A DNA stretch of 64,000 nucleotides, taken from assembly GCF_019059575.1 (NCBI RefSeq), contig NW_024881518.1, forward strand, positions 744,001-808,000, read 5' to 3'. Shown here in pieces: positions 34,174 through 46,153 of the stretch. The notes below the pieces were generated by a model. It made no database searches. It worked only from the letters and a program-made list of their open reading frames with translations, and had not been told where the DNA came from. The number at the start of each line of letters is the position of its first letter. Positions within the stretch are counted from its first letter, which is position 1. This DNA comes from Amphibalanus amphitrite. Lineage: Eukaryota; Arthropoda; Thecostraca; Balanomorpha; Balanidae. A program made the translations under genes and the position numbers.

Positions 34174-34179
34174 ACTCAC

Positions 34180-34222
34180 CGCCGCCGCCGTCCGCCGCCG
34201 TCCCCCGTCGGCCGGGCGCCAT
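34180..34222 (-). CDS. Candidate first coding exon, unknown gene
   Basis: On the minus strand, CCAAAATGG opens MAPGRRGTAADGGG and meets G|GTGAGT, a perfect splice donor, at 34179. A CRE (TGACGTCA, 34235-34242) lies 13-20 bases upstream of the ATG, in a CpG island. The AAAATGGCGCC around the ATG is YY1-like, common at housekeeping starts. The protein cannot be identified from 14 codons, and later exons were not found. Confidence 0.45.
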
Positions 34223-34245
34223 TTTGGCCCGCCGTGACGTCAGAG
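34220..34245 (-). promoter_or_regulatory. CRE plus YY1-like start region
   Basis: TGACGTCA followed closely by AAAATGGCGCC on the minus strand; the same pair in the opposite orientation is at 31645-31712. Confidence 0.4.
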
Positions 34246-35401
34246 GCATTTAAAGACCTTGAGGGAATTGGCAAGCCTTGCCGTCTGCTACCAGGCGGCC
34301 GGCGGCGGCGGCTGCGCGCCGGCTTCGTTCGGTGGCAGGCACGCACCGTGCACGTGCGCACGCACCGCACGCGCTGGGAAACTGCGTGCCTGATAGCTGT
34401 TCACGTTTGGCCTGCCTGCAGCAGGCGTGGTCCGAGCTATTTAGGGCCAATAGGCAATAAATCGGAAACTGGAGAGGAAGGCAGACCGGGAGATGGTTCC
34501 AAGCTATTGGAGAAGCTAAATTATGCTGAGACTTCCTTGTTGTTTCCTGAAGTGCCTCAGACTAACTACCAGTTGGCTTTATTTTCTGGGATGGACATTG
34601 GACTCCGGGCAGAAGGCGATTGTTAACCAAATGCGTTCGACAAAATTGTTCGAGATAAGAATCGTTTCGACGAAATTTGTGGTAGCTTTGATTGAACAAA
34701 ACCCTAAAGCTGTAATATGTAGACATAATAAAGTCTTTTCCTACTCATCAATGACGAAATGTAGCGCAATTTTGATCGTATTCACTATTCAGTGAAGAAG
34801 GGGAAAATATATCTAATTTTTCTCTACCAGATACCTACAAGTCGGATGTTTGTGTATCATTATCAAGCAGGTACACAAAACATCTGTAAGCCATTGACAT
34901 ATTATGATTGATGCTCTTCTCTTCATATTAGCTCCTGCCTCCTTTTGTAATTCTTATACAACTTAACTAGTGCCGGATTTTTAGTTTTACCATGTTTTAC
35001 CTTTTTGTCGGGCATCAGTGGCTGCTCGTTCCCATTTGCTCGTTTGTTTCCTTGCTTATATAATTGATTGATTGTCCGTGTGAAAATCCGTTCACCGTCT
35101 TATACCGTTTGTCTAAATTCTTATCGTTCCGCCGCACTGCTTCCACAGACAGCCGTATTTTGTCTCCAGCTGCATTCCACACGAAGTGCGCACCAACATC
35201 AGTGCACGCGCGATCCACAAGGGTTCCACTCCACGCTATTCCAGAGTCCACAAATGTTCACATGGCTGGTACGAAAGCCACATGTGTGCCGTGAGTCACA
35301 AATACAGCCGCCCATGTCCTCACAACATCCTGTTAGAATGGTAAGCATCATTTGAGCACTCTCGCCCACCCGTTTCATCCAACACACCCTTTTCGTCCAA
35401 G

Positions 35402-35403
<2 letters not shown>
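34246..35403. other. Spacer, GC-rich left and AT-rich right
   Basis: No supported gene. A minus-strand ORF at 35015-35251 (VDRACTDVGAHFVWNAAGDK) looks protein-like but matches nothing I know. Confidence 0.3.

Positions 35404-35487
<84 letters not shown>
35404..35487. repeat. (CT)n microsatellite with CCCT-rich tail
   Basis: About 42 CT units, almost perfect, passing into TCCC-rich sequence to about 35556. Long Ser/Leu or Glu/Arg ORFs across it are artefacts. Confidence 0.95.
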
Positions 35488-35496
<9 letters not shown>

Positions 35497-35556
35497 CCTC
35501 CCTCCCTCTCTCCCTCCTCCCTCCCTCCCTCCCTTTCTTTCTCTCCCCTTCCCTCC

Positions 35557-38500
35557 ACCCTCCCGTTGATAAACGAGTCGGCGGAGTCGACAGCACGTGT
35601 GCCGACCCCATCAAGAGGGTAAATGACGCACCCCCCACGCCGGACGAGAGGGGGACGCGGGGAAGTACCAGAACCGCGTGCTCGTCACCTGCTGGTGACG
35701 TTAGGAGGTCACGTGGTATTATGTGGGAGCACTTGATAATTAGCATGACTCGACCCATTTTTATAGGATAATTTATATTGCATATTGCACATTTTTGGAG
35801 TCACAAACTAAGAGAAGACCGTTGGCGAAGGTTTGGCCCGCAGGCGCTTACCGTTTATCTAGTTGATATTTCATTCAAACTTCGCTTGCAGGAGGTAAAC
35901 GTTCAAAGAAACAGCAAGGTGGCGCCGTTGAATTGTGGGAATACGGCTCGGTAAACGTGGCTATTTTCAACGGCCTTTCAAAATTACCGGAAATAAGGGT
36001 GGGAGCATTTGTATTTGGGTGACCTCAGTGACACAAAATTACCAACTCATGGAATTAATACTGGCGGCTTCTATTGACAGATAAGGTCTAAATTCCAAGG
36101 TTGAACGTCTGTGAGTTCATAAATCGATTGAGCAATGGGTCCATTGCTGCTGAATTGCATTGATGCAGCTTTTCAAGCGTATGCGACCATCCGAAACCGC
36201 TTGCAATGGTCTCTTACCCGCGTTGTCTGAGGAAAGCTAATCTGAAATCCAAACTGCTGTCATTCAGCCAGACGCTCCATTGTTCTAAAAGGGTTTTGAT
36301 CTTGCCAATGAATATGATGAGCTGAAGTATTTAACCAAACTAATGGGCAATGACTAACCATGTAAAGAATCCATACAATGCCTGGGAAATTCTTGTGCAT
36401 GTTTCTTCTGAATCGATAGTAACGAAAAAGTGAAATAGAAAAATTTGTCAGCGATTGTGTGAACAATAAAGTGACTAAACCAGTAGTAAGTGAACTGAAA
36501 TCCTGAATTTTATGGTTTATCCTAACCTCTCTTTCATGTGGCCATATCAAATAAGTGTGGCTCTTCACACTATTGCCACTCTTTCTTTGCATTCATCATA
36601 CCCACCAGCTCCCTTGATACCTCTGACCCCTCCCATCCTCTGTGACCCGTCGCCACTGAGCGCAGCCGGTCAGCGACACTCTCCTCGGGTCATGACCTTG
36701 TGACCCCATTCCGCGCGAGGTCACGTCTAGCTGTGCTCGGCACGGAGGCGGCGGCGGACGACGCACGCACAGTTCGGTAGGCTGTGGCACGACCCATGAA
36801 CGGCGGGGATTGCCACCTGATGAGCTGTGTCACCATGAGCTAGCTATGTCATCGCACTATTCCGTCGAGCTGTGTCATCGAGCTCTGCTGCCTTGACATG
36901 ACACGACACAGGAGGAGCGTGGGCCAGCGCTGGATGGTCGTCGAAGGCCACAGGAAGCCTCCGATGCGTCAGAAGTTCACGATGGAAAGAATGTTACTCA
37001 TGACGTGGCAGTGTATGCAAAAGTGATTCCTCCGGGGCGGGCAGAGGCCCGGCTGACCTCCCCCCGATGACCCCCTCCCGGTCTGCCCCTTGATGATAGT
37101 GAGTCATTGGGGGCACAGTCACATGCCGCTTGACGCGCGGGTGACGCATGCATGTAGCGCGTGTCGCGGATATGACCGGCATGTGCGTGGGTAGGGGGGG
37201 GGGGGGGGCGCACGAGGCTCATTTTCCCTCCCCCTACCCCTGCCCTACTCCTTCGATCTGCAAGGCGTAGTACCTACCCTGCATTGCCACTCTGAGTCAG
37301 ACTGGAGTAATACAAGTAAGCATAAACATGGGATACGTGATGACCGTGCCTACCCCTACTTATTGTACAAACACACAGGAGCTGCAAAGCGGTATTTAGC
37401 GAGGAGTTACTGTCATCAACTCTTCAAGAATAGATTTGAGAATTGAGATATCTGAACGACCAAAAGCCTGCAATATGATTTTGCGTGATTAGTTGCCAAG
37501 GCACTGCAGAAAACATTTGAAATTTCGTCGGTTTGGAGACTTTATGCGTTGCAGAAGTCAAAAATGCAAAAGTAATTGTCTTACAAACAAGGAAACTGTA
37601 CCTACCTACAAAGGTTTTCGGTTTTCCAAAATTCCTTTCTTTGGGAACTCAATCACATGGTTAAGTATAAGAGAACTTTTGAATTCAAAACCTTATCAAA
37701 GTAAAGAAGAACTTAGAATAGGCTTCGGAAGACGGAATTTGATTTTTTCTGTTACATCAAGCTTACATTGTATCAAATTGAAAATGAAGCGCGCATCTCT
37801 TCTTTCAACGATTTTTTTTTCACTCACATTTCAGGAAGCAGCCTGAAGAATGTAGCTCCCTCATACCAAGCAATACAGTCATGCTAATGCCTCCGCTGCG
37901 GCCTGCATCTCTGACATTCCCGCCTATATATGTCGAATCTCCCACATCGTGCCATTCCACCGATCTCCGCCACAGCACGAGACGCGCCTTGTAAGGGGCG
38001 ATATCAGCCGGCATACCGCTGATACGAGAGCGGTCAGCGATTTGAGCGCGCACACTCATCAACTTCTCGCTGGGGAATCGACGTCGATTCTGTCAGCAGG
38101 TGTGCTTCTTCCGAGAAATGAGCGGGGGAGGGGGGAGGAGAAGGGCATTGAAGTCGAGAATAGCACTATTCAGTTCGGGAAAAAGTGGGGAAATAGAAAT
38201 AAAACTAAGCGGTCAAAGCTTTTAAGCGACATGATATAAACAGCTAATATGAGGAAAAGTTTGGTGTAAACTGTAGGTGCAGCAGTGCGTAAGGAATCAC
38301 CGAGTGTTTTGACTGTGGAAAGGTCTTTTCGGGGTATCGTCCACCGCAAGAGCTTTTGTAATTTTGTGCGTCGTGATGTCACAACAATTTGAATAACTTC
38401 TACATTTCTTAATCGAATTTCCTAAAAATTGGTTTGTAGGTAAGATAGGTACATAGGCCATGCTTCTCTAACATATTCCGGTATATTCCGATGTTTTGGA

Positions 38501-39272
38501 TATTATGCGGATTTCTTAAACGAAATTTTTCTTTTCAGAAAATCCTAAGTCAAGAAAAATCACGATAGCTATTTGAAAGACCAAGTGAAATCACTTTCAT
38601 TCTTGTTTTGTTACATCTTGATTCCTTAGTAACTGAAGATGCTAGAGGCGTTTGAAGTTTTGCCGTATTTGAAGCGAAATGGCGTGACATGACTTAAACT
38701 AAAAAATTACCGGACGAATGTCGTTTAAATTTTCAGAGAACATAGCAAATCAAAATATGATAAGATACTGAACGTTTGACGTTGCTTCTAGCCCACACCA
38801 CCAATTCTTATGGAGCTGGAAGACCCATGAGCCAGGTATGCAGTATGCAGCAGGCTGCAATGTGTCTCGCCGGCGGCCTGGCAGGCAGGCTGGCACACGC
38901 CCGGTTTGGTAGCACACGGTCGGAGCGCCGCCGAAACCCGTTCAGCGACCGGCCGGCCGCGCCTGGCGGCCAGGAATGTCGGCAATGCACCGTAATAAAA
39001 TATTGATATTGTCCCCGCACTGCCACCGCCGGATGCCGTGAAGACATTGGTGGTCAGTCGCGGGCTGGCTGTTGCACTGTTGCAGACTGCTGACTAAAGT
39101 AGACATTAGACACCAATGCCATCTGAGTGGTAGCTCAGTTTTTGGACTGATGAGCGCATGAGTCGTCCATCCTTCCGACTAGGTAAGTACAATACGGACC
39201 AGCAGTTTTTTTAAGATGTTTACCAACAATTTTTGTCATAATGTCAGTCAGAGCTCTCCTTTTCAGGCGCAC
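35557..39272. other. Long spacer without supported genes
   Basis: A few moderately GC-rich patches (36620-36780, 36990-37210, 38840-39000), a poly(G) run near 37195-37208 and many short ORFs without motifs. ORFs at 36260-36592 and 37493-37846 read as AT-rich chance frames. Confidence 0.35.
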
Positions 39273-40061
39273 TTAAAGGGACAGTATCATCGAAAAAAAA
39301 TCCATGTATGGAGCTGATTTTTTTTTACTAGCATTTCTTATTTTTCTGAATCAGAAAAACATAGTTTGAGGACCGAACTCGGTGAAAAATATTGCAACCA
39401 CATTTCATTTTCATGATTCATTTTCATGAGCGAACCACCACTATACAAGCATGGCCGCCAGTTTGGAAGCATGCAAAATTACTACAGAACTGGCGCGGAT
39501 AATACATTATTGACGCTACGCTTACGCGGTCGTTCTTCTGATTGAGTTGTCCTTAGGGAGAGGTAGCCTTAGGTATTGCCTATAAAAATATAACGTGACA
39601 ATTGGAGGGAGTGACAATTGGACGTGACAATTGACAATGGGAGAAAATATCACGTGACAATCACGTGATAAGCGTCATACATTGGAGGGAGATTGTGATT
39701 CAAGCTGGAGGAATTCCTTTGTTGAGCCGCTAGAATCCGAAGGAAACAGCGGAAATTGCCTACGACTATTTAATGAATTTAACGGTGATGAATAAGAGCG
39801 AAAAACGTTTTGGCTTTATAAAATTTGATAAAATGACCAGGGTAAAAGTTTTATTACTGGCGGTCAATTCAAAACGGCGCAAACATTTAAACAGTGAAGA
39901 TAGTGAAGCACGATTCAAAGTGTGGTACACCTTTCGTACTTTGAGCGGCGATAGCGGGATAACGGTGTGGAGCTTCGAGGATCGGTCTTCAGTTCCCGGA
40001 CCAGAAAGGTGGGGCCTATGCAATGTCAAATTTCATCAAAATGGTGATACTGTCCCTTTAA
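39273..40061. mobile_element. MITE with TTAAAGGGACAGTATCA ends
   Basis: TTAA plus inverted repeats AAGGGACAGTATCA(T/C)C at 39275-39292 and 40043-40060. TTAA duplication with TTAAAGGG ends is the hallmark of T2-type MITEs described in Xenopus and found widely in animals. A 110-codon ORF at 39773-40105 overlaps the right end and runs past it; it is not considered a gene. The region 39590-39680 contains local ACGTGACAATTG repeats. Confidence 0.85.
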
Positions 40062-40140
40062 GCCACAACAGTCCTGCCCTGCACTGTTGGACATTTAGCC
40101 ATTGACTGACTCATTGACTGCGACTGCGTAATGCGTATCC
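40062..40140. other. Short spacer
   Basis: Nothing recognised. Confidence 0.3.
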
Positions 40141-40329
40141 TGTTTTGCATCGACTCTTTCATGTGATTCGGCGATGGCGAGGACAACGGTGGGGGCGGGG
40201 GTGGCGTAGGCGGCAGCGGCGGGGTCGACGCGTGGGCGGCGGCAAAGACGGGCCCGCGGCGACAGTGGGTCTGGGTAAACACGCCGGAAACTTCAGAGCA
40301 CACCGATAGCGGCTCCCAGCGGGGTATCG

Positions 40330-40600
40330 TCAGGTGCCGAGGCGGGGCGGCAGGGCAGGACAGAGGACAAGTAGGGCAGAGCACGCGTGGCAGGGTAGAA
40401 TTCAGCCGTAGGGTAGAACACAGGGCAGGGCAAAACACGGCAGGGCAGAATACGGGGCAGGACAGAACAGGAGCAAGGGTACGGGTCAGGCAAGGAATAA
40501 AGACAGGACAAGGTAGCACACGGATCCAGGAAGAGCAGGCGGGGCAAAATAGGAGCCAAGGTTGGGAACATGAGGCATGGTGAGGCCGGTCATTAGCGAG
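40330..40600. repeat. Degenerate (GGGCAGGACA)-type minisatellite
   Basis: Imperfect 10-22 bp units built on GGCAGGGCAGGACA. ORFs on the minus strand here (LPCRVLPCPVF...) are repeat artefacts. A related GGACA-rich stretch is at about 55870-55940. Confidence 0.6.
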
Positions 40601-41162
40601 GCTAGTGAACCAGGACCCAGGTCGGACATCACCGGCAAGGCATAACGTGGACAAAAGCATAACACAATAATGCAGGCCACATGTAGGACATTATTATAGA
40701 TAAAAAATACAAACAGGGGTCATAGGTAAGGGCACACCCATTCTCGAAATTCGTATATGCATGGACGGAAGTAAAGTCCGTGTTTACAGGGACGTCCACG
40801 TTTTTCGGTGTCACGCCGTTGCCGTTGAATTTTCGACGATGCCCTCTTGACATGACAACAAGCGAAGTTGCCCGCTTGTTACTAGCCCGATTCTGTGCCG
40901 AAATTGACGTGTTTAAGGGTAGAGAATTCGACCGACATACATGGACCAAAAAAAGATGTGATAAGGGTGTTTGCATGGACAGTGGGCGGAGCCTAATTTC
41001 TCTATGAGTTATTTTCATATATCCATGGACTTGTGGGCGGAGCTTAACACAGTCCATGTAAGCACGGTTTTATTCGCTTACTCGATTCGAAAGCATGAAC
41101 CCGTTCTAGTATAACCTTTAATCGTGTTTTATCGCCATTAGATTGTATGTCATGCGCGTAAT
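40601..41162. other. Spacer
   Basis: GTCCATG and its reverse complement recur several times here and again at 55690-55850, but no element could be delimited. Confidence 0.3.
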
Positions 41163-41581
41163 TTAACCCTCGCCCTATTGTTTTTCTACATATCGTTGGT
41201 ACGACCCTCTCACCTTTTCGGCCCTAATAAATAACCTGAACTCATGTGACCTTTAGGAAAAATCCGAGATGTACAAGGTGTGAGGCCTCTAGATGATATT
41301 AGCCATTAGGCACTGTAAGTTTCATCTCCCTTTGAAAGCTCCTCTGGCACTGAGATCGTTGCGAAGTTGCGACATTTTAGGACCGTGCAGATGCTCACTT
41401 ATGTCGTAGGTCATTGACTTGACCTGACCTGAAAATGCGGATGTCACAAGATTCGGGTTGAATCAAATGTCAGGTATGCTAAGGTCCAGCTCTCTATCTT
41501 CAGCGTGTCCCGAGCTATCGTAAAAAAATATAAAAGGCGCGGCGCTCCCCCCCCCCCTACCATTCGGCCGGCGAGCGTTAG
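41163..41581. mobile_element. TTAA-CCC MITE (short member)
   Basis: Left end TTAACCCTCGCCC at 41163; the right end read inward is CTAACGCTCGCCGG (TTAA mutated to CTAA). About 419 bp. Carries TGACCT hexamers (GACTTGACCTGACCTGAAAA near 41416) and an internal GCGCGGCGC plus C-run near the right end, as in the 58809 element. Confidence 0.65.
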
Positions 41582-42499
41582 TTAAACCGCGCCTGACAGG
41601 GAGGAGGGCTATTTAGAGCCCCTCCCCCTCCCTACACACTATACACAAACATATAAACACAAATATGTGTGTGCAAATTTTATATAAAAATGTGTGGAGA
41701 TCTGATGATTGTTCGGAATGATGAACTCGAGTGAAGCGTGAATTGTCGGCACCGATCACCCCGTCAAAGAGCAAGAAAGTAGCTGCTAAAGAGTTAAATG
41801 AGGTCATATCACATGGGCATGAATACACTTACTATCGACTGTTCGAATTATTCAAATGTATTGCTTAAGTCTCGCTCAGCTTCCAAATTCTGCAGAACAG
41901 AAAAGACTCGGTTGATTATTGTTGCGAGATACACAGATGAGTTTTGAAATAAGAAAAAAAAATGGAACGCTTCACACTATATATTATCAAATATCAGCCT
42001 CGCAAGTCAGCATGAATGATCAAAGAATTATATTACCCGGCGAACTGAGGGCAAACAATTGCATAATTTTAAGCCAGCTGATAATGATTTTCTTCGCGGT
42101 GAAAGGTAATCCGTCTATGCGATTGCGTCATACCGCCGCTCGTCAGGTCCGCATGAGCCATGAACAGGGCCAGGTCATTCGTTCGCGCGCCACCAGCGCG
42201 AGCGGACGGCGAATGCCGAGCGCATCAGTTTACATAACAACTTTGCACATGTTGAGGCGGAACAAGCAAATCCGCTGCCACAGACGAGGCATCTTTGTCA
42301 CCACGCACCTTCATGAATGTAGACAATTAACATGAGTGTATGCCTAAACCTTGAACGTGAATCTCGAGCCGCAGTCAACGGCGGCAGAGCGCATATTCTG
42401 GGCGGGCACGCACACGCGGCGGCTGCCGACTGTGCGCGCGCGTGAGGCGGTGGCACCAGTGGACGGGCGTCTAGCGTGCGCGTGGCGGCATCGGCGCCG
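41582..42499. other. Spacer
   Basis: The 138-codon ORF at 41919-42335 lacks any motif. Right part (42380-42500) is CpG-rich and may be a diverged edge of the tandem array. Confidence 0.3.
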
Positions 42500-42689
42500 G
42501 TAGACGGCCGTCTTGGCGCGCGCGCGGGGGCGGCGGCGGCTGTCTTGGCACGCACTCGTCGGCCAGCTGGACGGAGTCAGAGCAGCCAGATTCCCAACCA
42601 GAACTGACGGTCTTCCGATGCAGCGTCTTCAGTACGGCCAGAGACAGACTCGTTGTCCAGCGCCTCAGTCTCCTCCGTCTGGCATCACA

Positions 42690-43035
42690 CAGGGGTGGGG
42701 CTGGGTTAATAAAGGCTGACACGGGGAGTAGTTAGGTTTAATACCGATCTGACAAGAGAGAGGGTAATGGGTCAAACACTGAGCTGACACAGGAGGAACG
42801 GCTGGGTCGAACACCGAGCTGACAAGGGGGTGGGGGCTGGGTCAAATACCGATCTGACACGGGGAGGGGTCTGGGTAAGACATCAGGCTGACACAGAAGA
42901 GAGGTTAGATCGAACACCGAGCTGGCACGTGGGAGTAGTTAGGTCTAATACCGACCTGACACGATGGAGGGGGCCGGGTCAAACACCGAACAAACACGGG
43001 GAGAGGGCTGGGCGAACACCGAGCTTTCAACGCAT
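42690..43035. repeat. 33-36 bp subrepeats within the tandem unit (copy 1)
   Basis: About ten imperfect units of GGCTGGGTCAAACACCGAGC plus TGACACGGGGAGG. The same block is at about 44340-44690 (copy 2) and 46010-46153 continuing at 48305-48355 (copy 3). Confidence 0.8.
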
Positions 43036-43418
43036 AGGCGGTTACTCGACAGGCCGAAAAGGGAATGTCAGAGAGTAAGTCACCACAGGAGCTAATGCAA
43101 AAGGTAGCTGATATTAGGAAAGATAATTACTGATAGCACGGACACGGAAAAAGGCCAAGCTAGTAGTACGGGACACTATAAAGTATCACAAATTACCAAG
43201 AACACGTCGTTGGCGGTTCATGGTACGGCACATAATTGCCGCACAACTGCTATACGAGGCTCGGGAGACCAATTCCCCGCTGACCCTGCAGATGCACTAT
43301 CAGCCAAGCCATTTCAACAGCCATATCAGAGCGACCATGACGTACATAGCTTCCATCGGTACCCCCCCCCCCCCACACCTAGTACCCACCTGTTCAGTAT
43401 AATCAGCTGAGATGTAGA

Positions 43419-43835
43419 TCAGCGGCCGCCCTGCCCGCAGGTGCGCATCTCTGGGGCCGCGGCCGCCGTCAGCTGTTGTGGTGTCCCCAAAGCTGCCGCC
43501 GTAGCCAAAACAAGGCTCTTGTGGGCCTCGTAGCCGGCGACCAAGATCGCCACCATGTCGTCGCGTTCGACATCGTGGGCCGCGCCGACGATGTTTCCCC
43601 GCGCACGGAGCCGGAGGCCGTAAAAGCACGGACACTCCAGCAACACGTGCGCCTAATTGTCTGCTGCTTCGCCGCAGACCAGGCAGCGGCCTGTTGGACA
43701 TTCGGTGTCACTGCTGACTGCACTGGGCGCACTCGGACGTTGGCCTTCTTTCAATCCGGTGGAGATGCTGCCCCGATCATCCCCAGTGGCCCGACCAGCG
43801 CTGATAAGTGTAACAGCCTTCTCCCTGGTAGCACT
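43419..43835 (-). pseudogene. LINE (non-LTR retrotransposon) C-terminal fragment, array copy 1
   Basis: On the minus strand the RT C-terminal region is readable in two frames: SGHWG...GQHLHRIERRPTSECAQC, then after a frame change CPTGRCLVCGEAADN, stop, AHVLLECPCFYG. CLVC...H....C forms the C-x2-C-x8-H-x4-C zinc knuckle typical of LINEs with RNase H; a TAG at 43655-43653 replaces one residue within the x8 spacer. The next stretch (YGLRLRARGNIVG...) fits the family's end region. Non-functional. Confidence 0.7.
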
Positions 43836-43837
43836 CG

Positions 43838-44040
43838 GACCGGGGCGGGGGCGCCGTGAGCTCCGCGCGCGCACTGGAGCAGAAGCGGCCCGCCGGGACC
43901 CATATGTCCCAGTCGTCTCCATCTGGTAGCGGCTTGGACCGGGGCGGGGGCGCGGTGAGCTCCGCGCGCGCACTGGAGCAGAAGCGGCCCGCCGGAACCC
44001 GTATAACCCAGTCGTCTCCATCTGGTAAGCGGAGCAGGGA
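43838..44040. repeat. 99-bp tandem duplication inside the unit
   Basis: GAGCTCCGCGCGCGCACTGG starts at 43858 and again at 43957. The second array copy has the same pair at 45501 and 45600, so it predates the amplification. Confidence 0.85.
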
Positions 44041-45061
44041 GCCACCGCCGCCAAACCATCCTCCGCCGGCCCGTCCGAACAGATCCAGACGGCCTCATCC
44101 GGCAGCTCCCGGATGCATTCCTCCGCGCAGCACGGCCACTACAGATGCTGCGAGGCTGGCCCGCGGGCCCACTGCCGTCTGGACGCGCGCGCGCAACGGC
44201 GGCGCCAGCGAGCTGCTGTGTAGGCACTCGCCCGTCGGCCAGCTGGACGGAGTCAGAGGTCTTCCGACGCAGCGTCTTCAGCACGGCAAGAGACAGGCTC
44301 GTCCAGCGCCTCACTCTCCTCCGTCTGGCATCACACAGGGGTGGAGCTGGGTTAATACAGGCTGACACGGGGAGTAGTTAGGTTTAATACCGATCTGACA
44401 AGAGAGAGGGTAATGGGTCAAACACTGAGCTGACACAGGAGGAACGGCTGGGTCGAACACCGAGCTGACAAGGGGTGGGGGCTGGGTCAAATACCGATCT
44501 GACACGGGGAGGGGTCTGGGTAAGACATCAGGCTGACACAGAAGAGAGGTTAGATCGAACACCGAGCTGGCACGTGGGAGTAGTTAGGTCTAATACCGAC
44601 CTGACACGATGGAGGGGGCCGGGTCAAACACCGAACAAACACGGGGAGAGGGCTGGGCGAACACCGAGCTTTCAACGCATAGGCGGTTACTCGACAGGCC
44701 GAAAAGGGAATGTCAGAGTAAGTCACCACAGGAGCTAATGCAAAAGGTAGCTGATATTAGGAAAGATAATTACTGACAGCACGGACACGGAAAAAGGCCA
44801 AGCTAGTAGTACGAGACACTATAAAGTATCACAAATTACCAAGAACACGTCGTTGGCGGTTCATGGTACGGCACATAATTGCCGCACTGCTATACGAGGC
44901 TCGGGAGACCAATTCCCCTCTGACCCTGCAGATGCACTATCAGCCAAGCCAGTTCAACAGCCATATCAGAGCGACCATGACGTACATAGCTTCCATCGGT
45001 ACCCCCCCCCCCCCCCTCCACCTAGTACCCACCTGTTCAGTATAATCAGCTGAGATGTGGA

Positions 45062-45478
45062 TCAGCGGCCGCCCTGCCCGCAGGTGCGCATCTCTGGGGC
45101 CGCGGCCGCCGTCAGCTGTTGTGGTGTCCCCAAAGCTGCCGCCGTAGCCAAAACAAGGCTCTTGTGGGCCTCGTAGCCGGCGACCAAGATCGCCACCATG
45201 TTGTCGCGTTCGACATCGTGGGCCGCGCCGACGATGTTTCCCCGCGCACGGAGCCGGAGGCCGTAAAAGCACGGACACTCCAGCAACACGTGCGCCTAAT
45301 TGTCTGCTGCTTCGCCGCAGACCAGGCAGCGGCCTGTTGGACATTCGGTGTCACTGCTGACTGCACTGGGCGCACTCGGACGTTGGCCTTCTTTCAATCC
45401 GGTGGAGATGCTGCCCCGATCATCCCCAGTGGCCCGACCAGCGCTGATAAGTGTAACAGCCTTCTCCCTGGTAGCACT
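45062..45478 (-). pseudogene. LINE C-terminal fragment, array copy 2
   Basis: Same content as at 43419-43835, with the same TAG inside the zinc knuckle (45298-45296). One substitution in the following segment (RDD to RDN) separates the copies. Confidence 0.7.
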
Positions 45479-46153
45479 CGGACCGGGGCGGGGGCGCCGT
45501 GAGCTCCGCGCGCGCACTGGAGCAGAAGCGGCCCGCCGGGACCCATATGTCCCAGTCGTCTCCATCTGGTAGCGGCTTGGACCGGGGCGGGGACGCGGTG
45601 AGCTCCGCGCGCGCACTGGAGCAGAAGCGGCCCGCCGGAACCCGTATAACCCAGTCGTCTCCATCTGGTAAGCGGAGCAGGGAGCCACCGCCGCCAAACC
45701 ATCCTCCGCCGGCCCGTCCGAACAGATCCAGACGGCCTCATCCGGCAGCTCCCGGATGCATTCCTCCGCGCAGCACGGCCACTACAGATGCTGCGAGGCT
45801 GGCCCGCGGGCCGACTGCCGTCTGGACGCGCGCGCGCAATGGCGGCGCCAGCGAGCTGCTGTGTAGGCACTCGCCCGTCGGCCAGCTGGACGGAGTCAGA
45901 GCAGCCAGATTCACCAACCGGAACTGGCGGTCTTCCGACGCAGCGTCTTCAGCACGGCAAGAGACAGGCTCGTCCAGCGCCTCAGTCTCCTCCGTCTGGC
46001 ATCACACAGGGGTGGGGCTGGGTTAATACAGGCTGACACGGGGAGTAGTTAGGTTTAATACCGATCTGGCAAGAGACAGGGTACTGGGTCAAACACTGAG
46101 CTGACACAGGAGGAACGGCTGGGTCGAACACCGAGCTGACAAGGGGTGGGGGC

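Noticed and set aside
35352..35771. ORFs of Ser/Leu or Glu/Arg repeats across (CT)n, also at 61618-62157
   Set aside because: Microsatellite artefacts.
39773..40105. 110-codon ORF near the right end of the TTAAAGGG MITE
   Set aside because: Crosses the element border and shows no domain; such elements are non-coding.
43856..46036. Plus-strand ORFs of 169-175 codons repeated in the tandem array
   Set aside because: Identity between copies comes from DNA duplication; the coding signal in the unit is the LINE fragment on the other strand.
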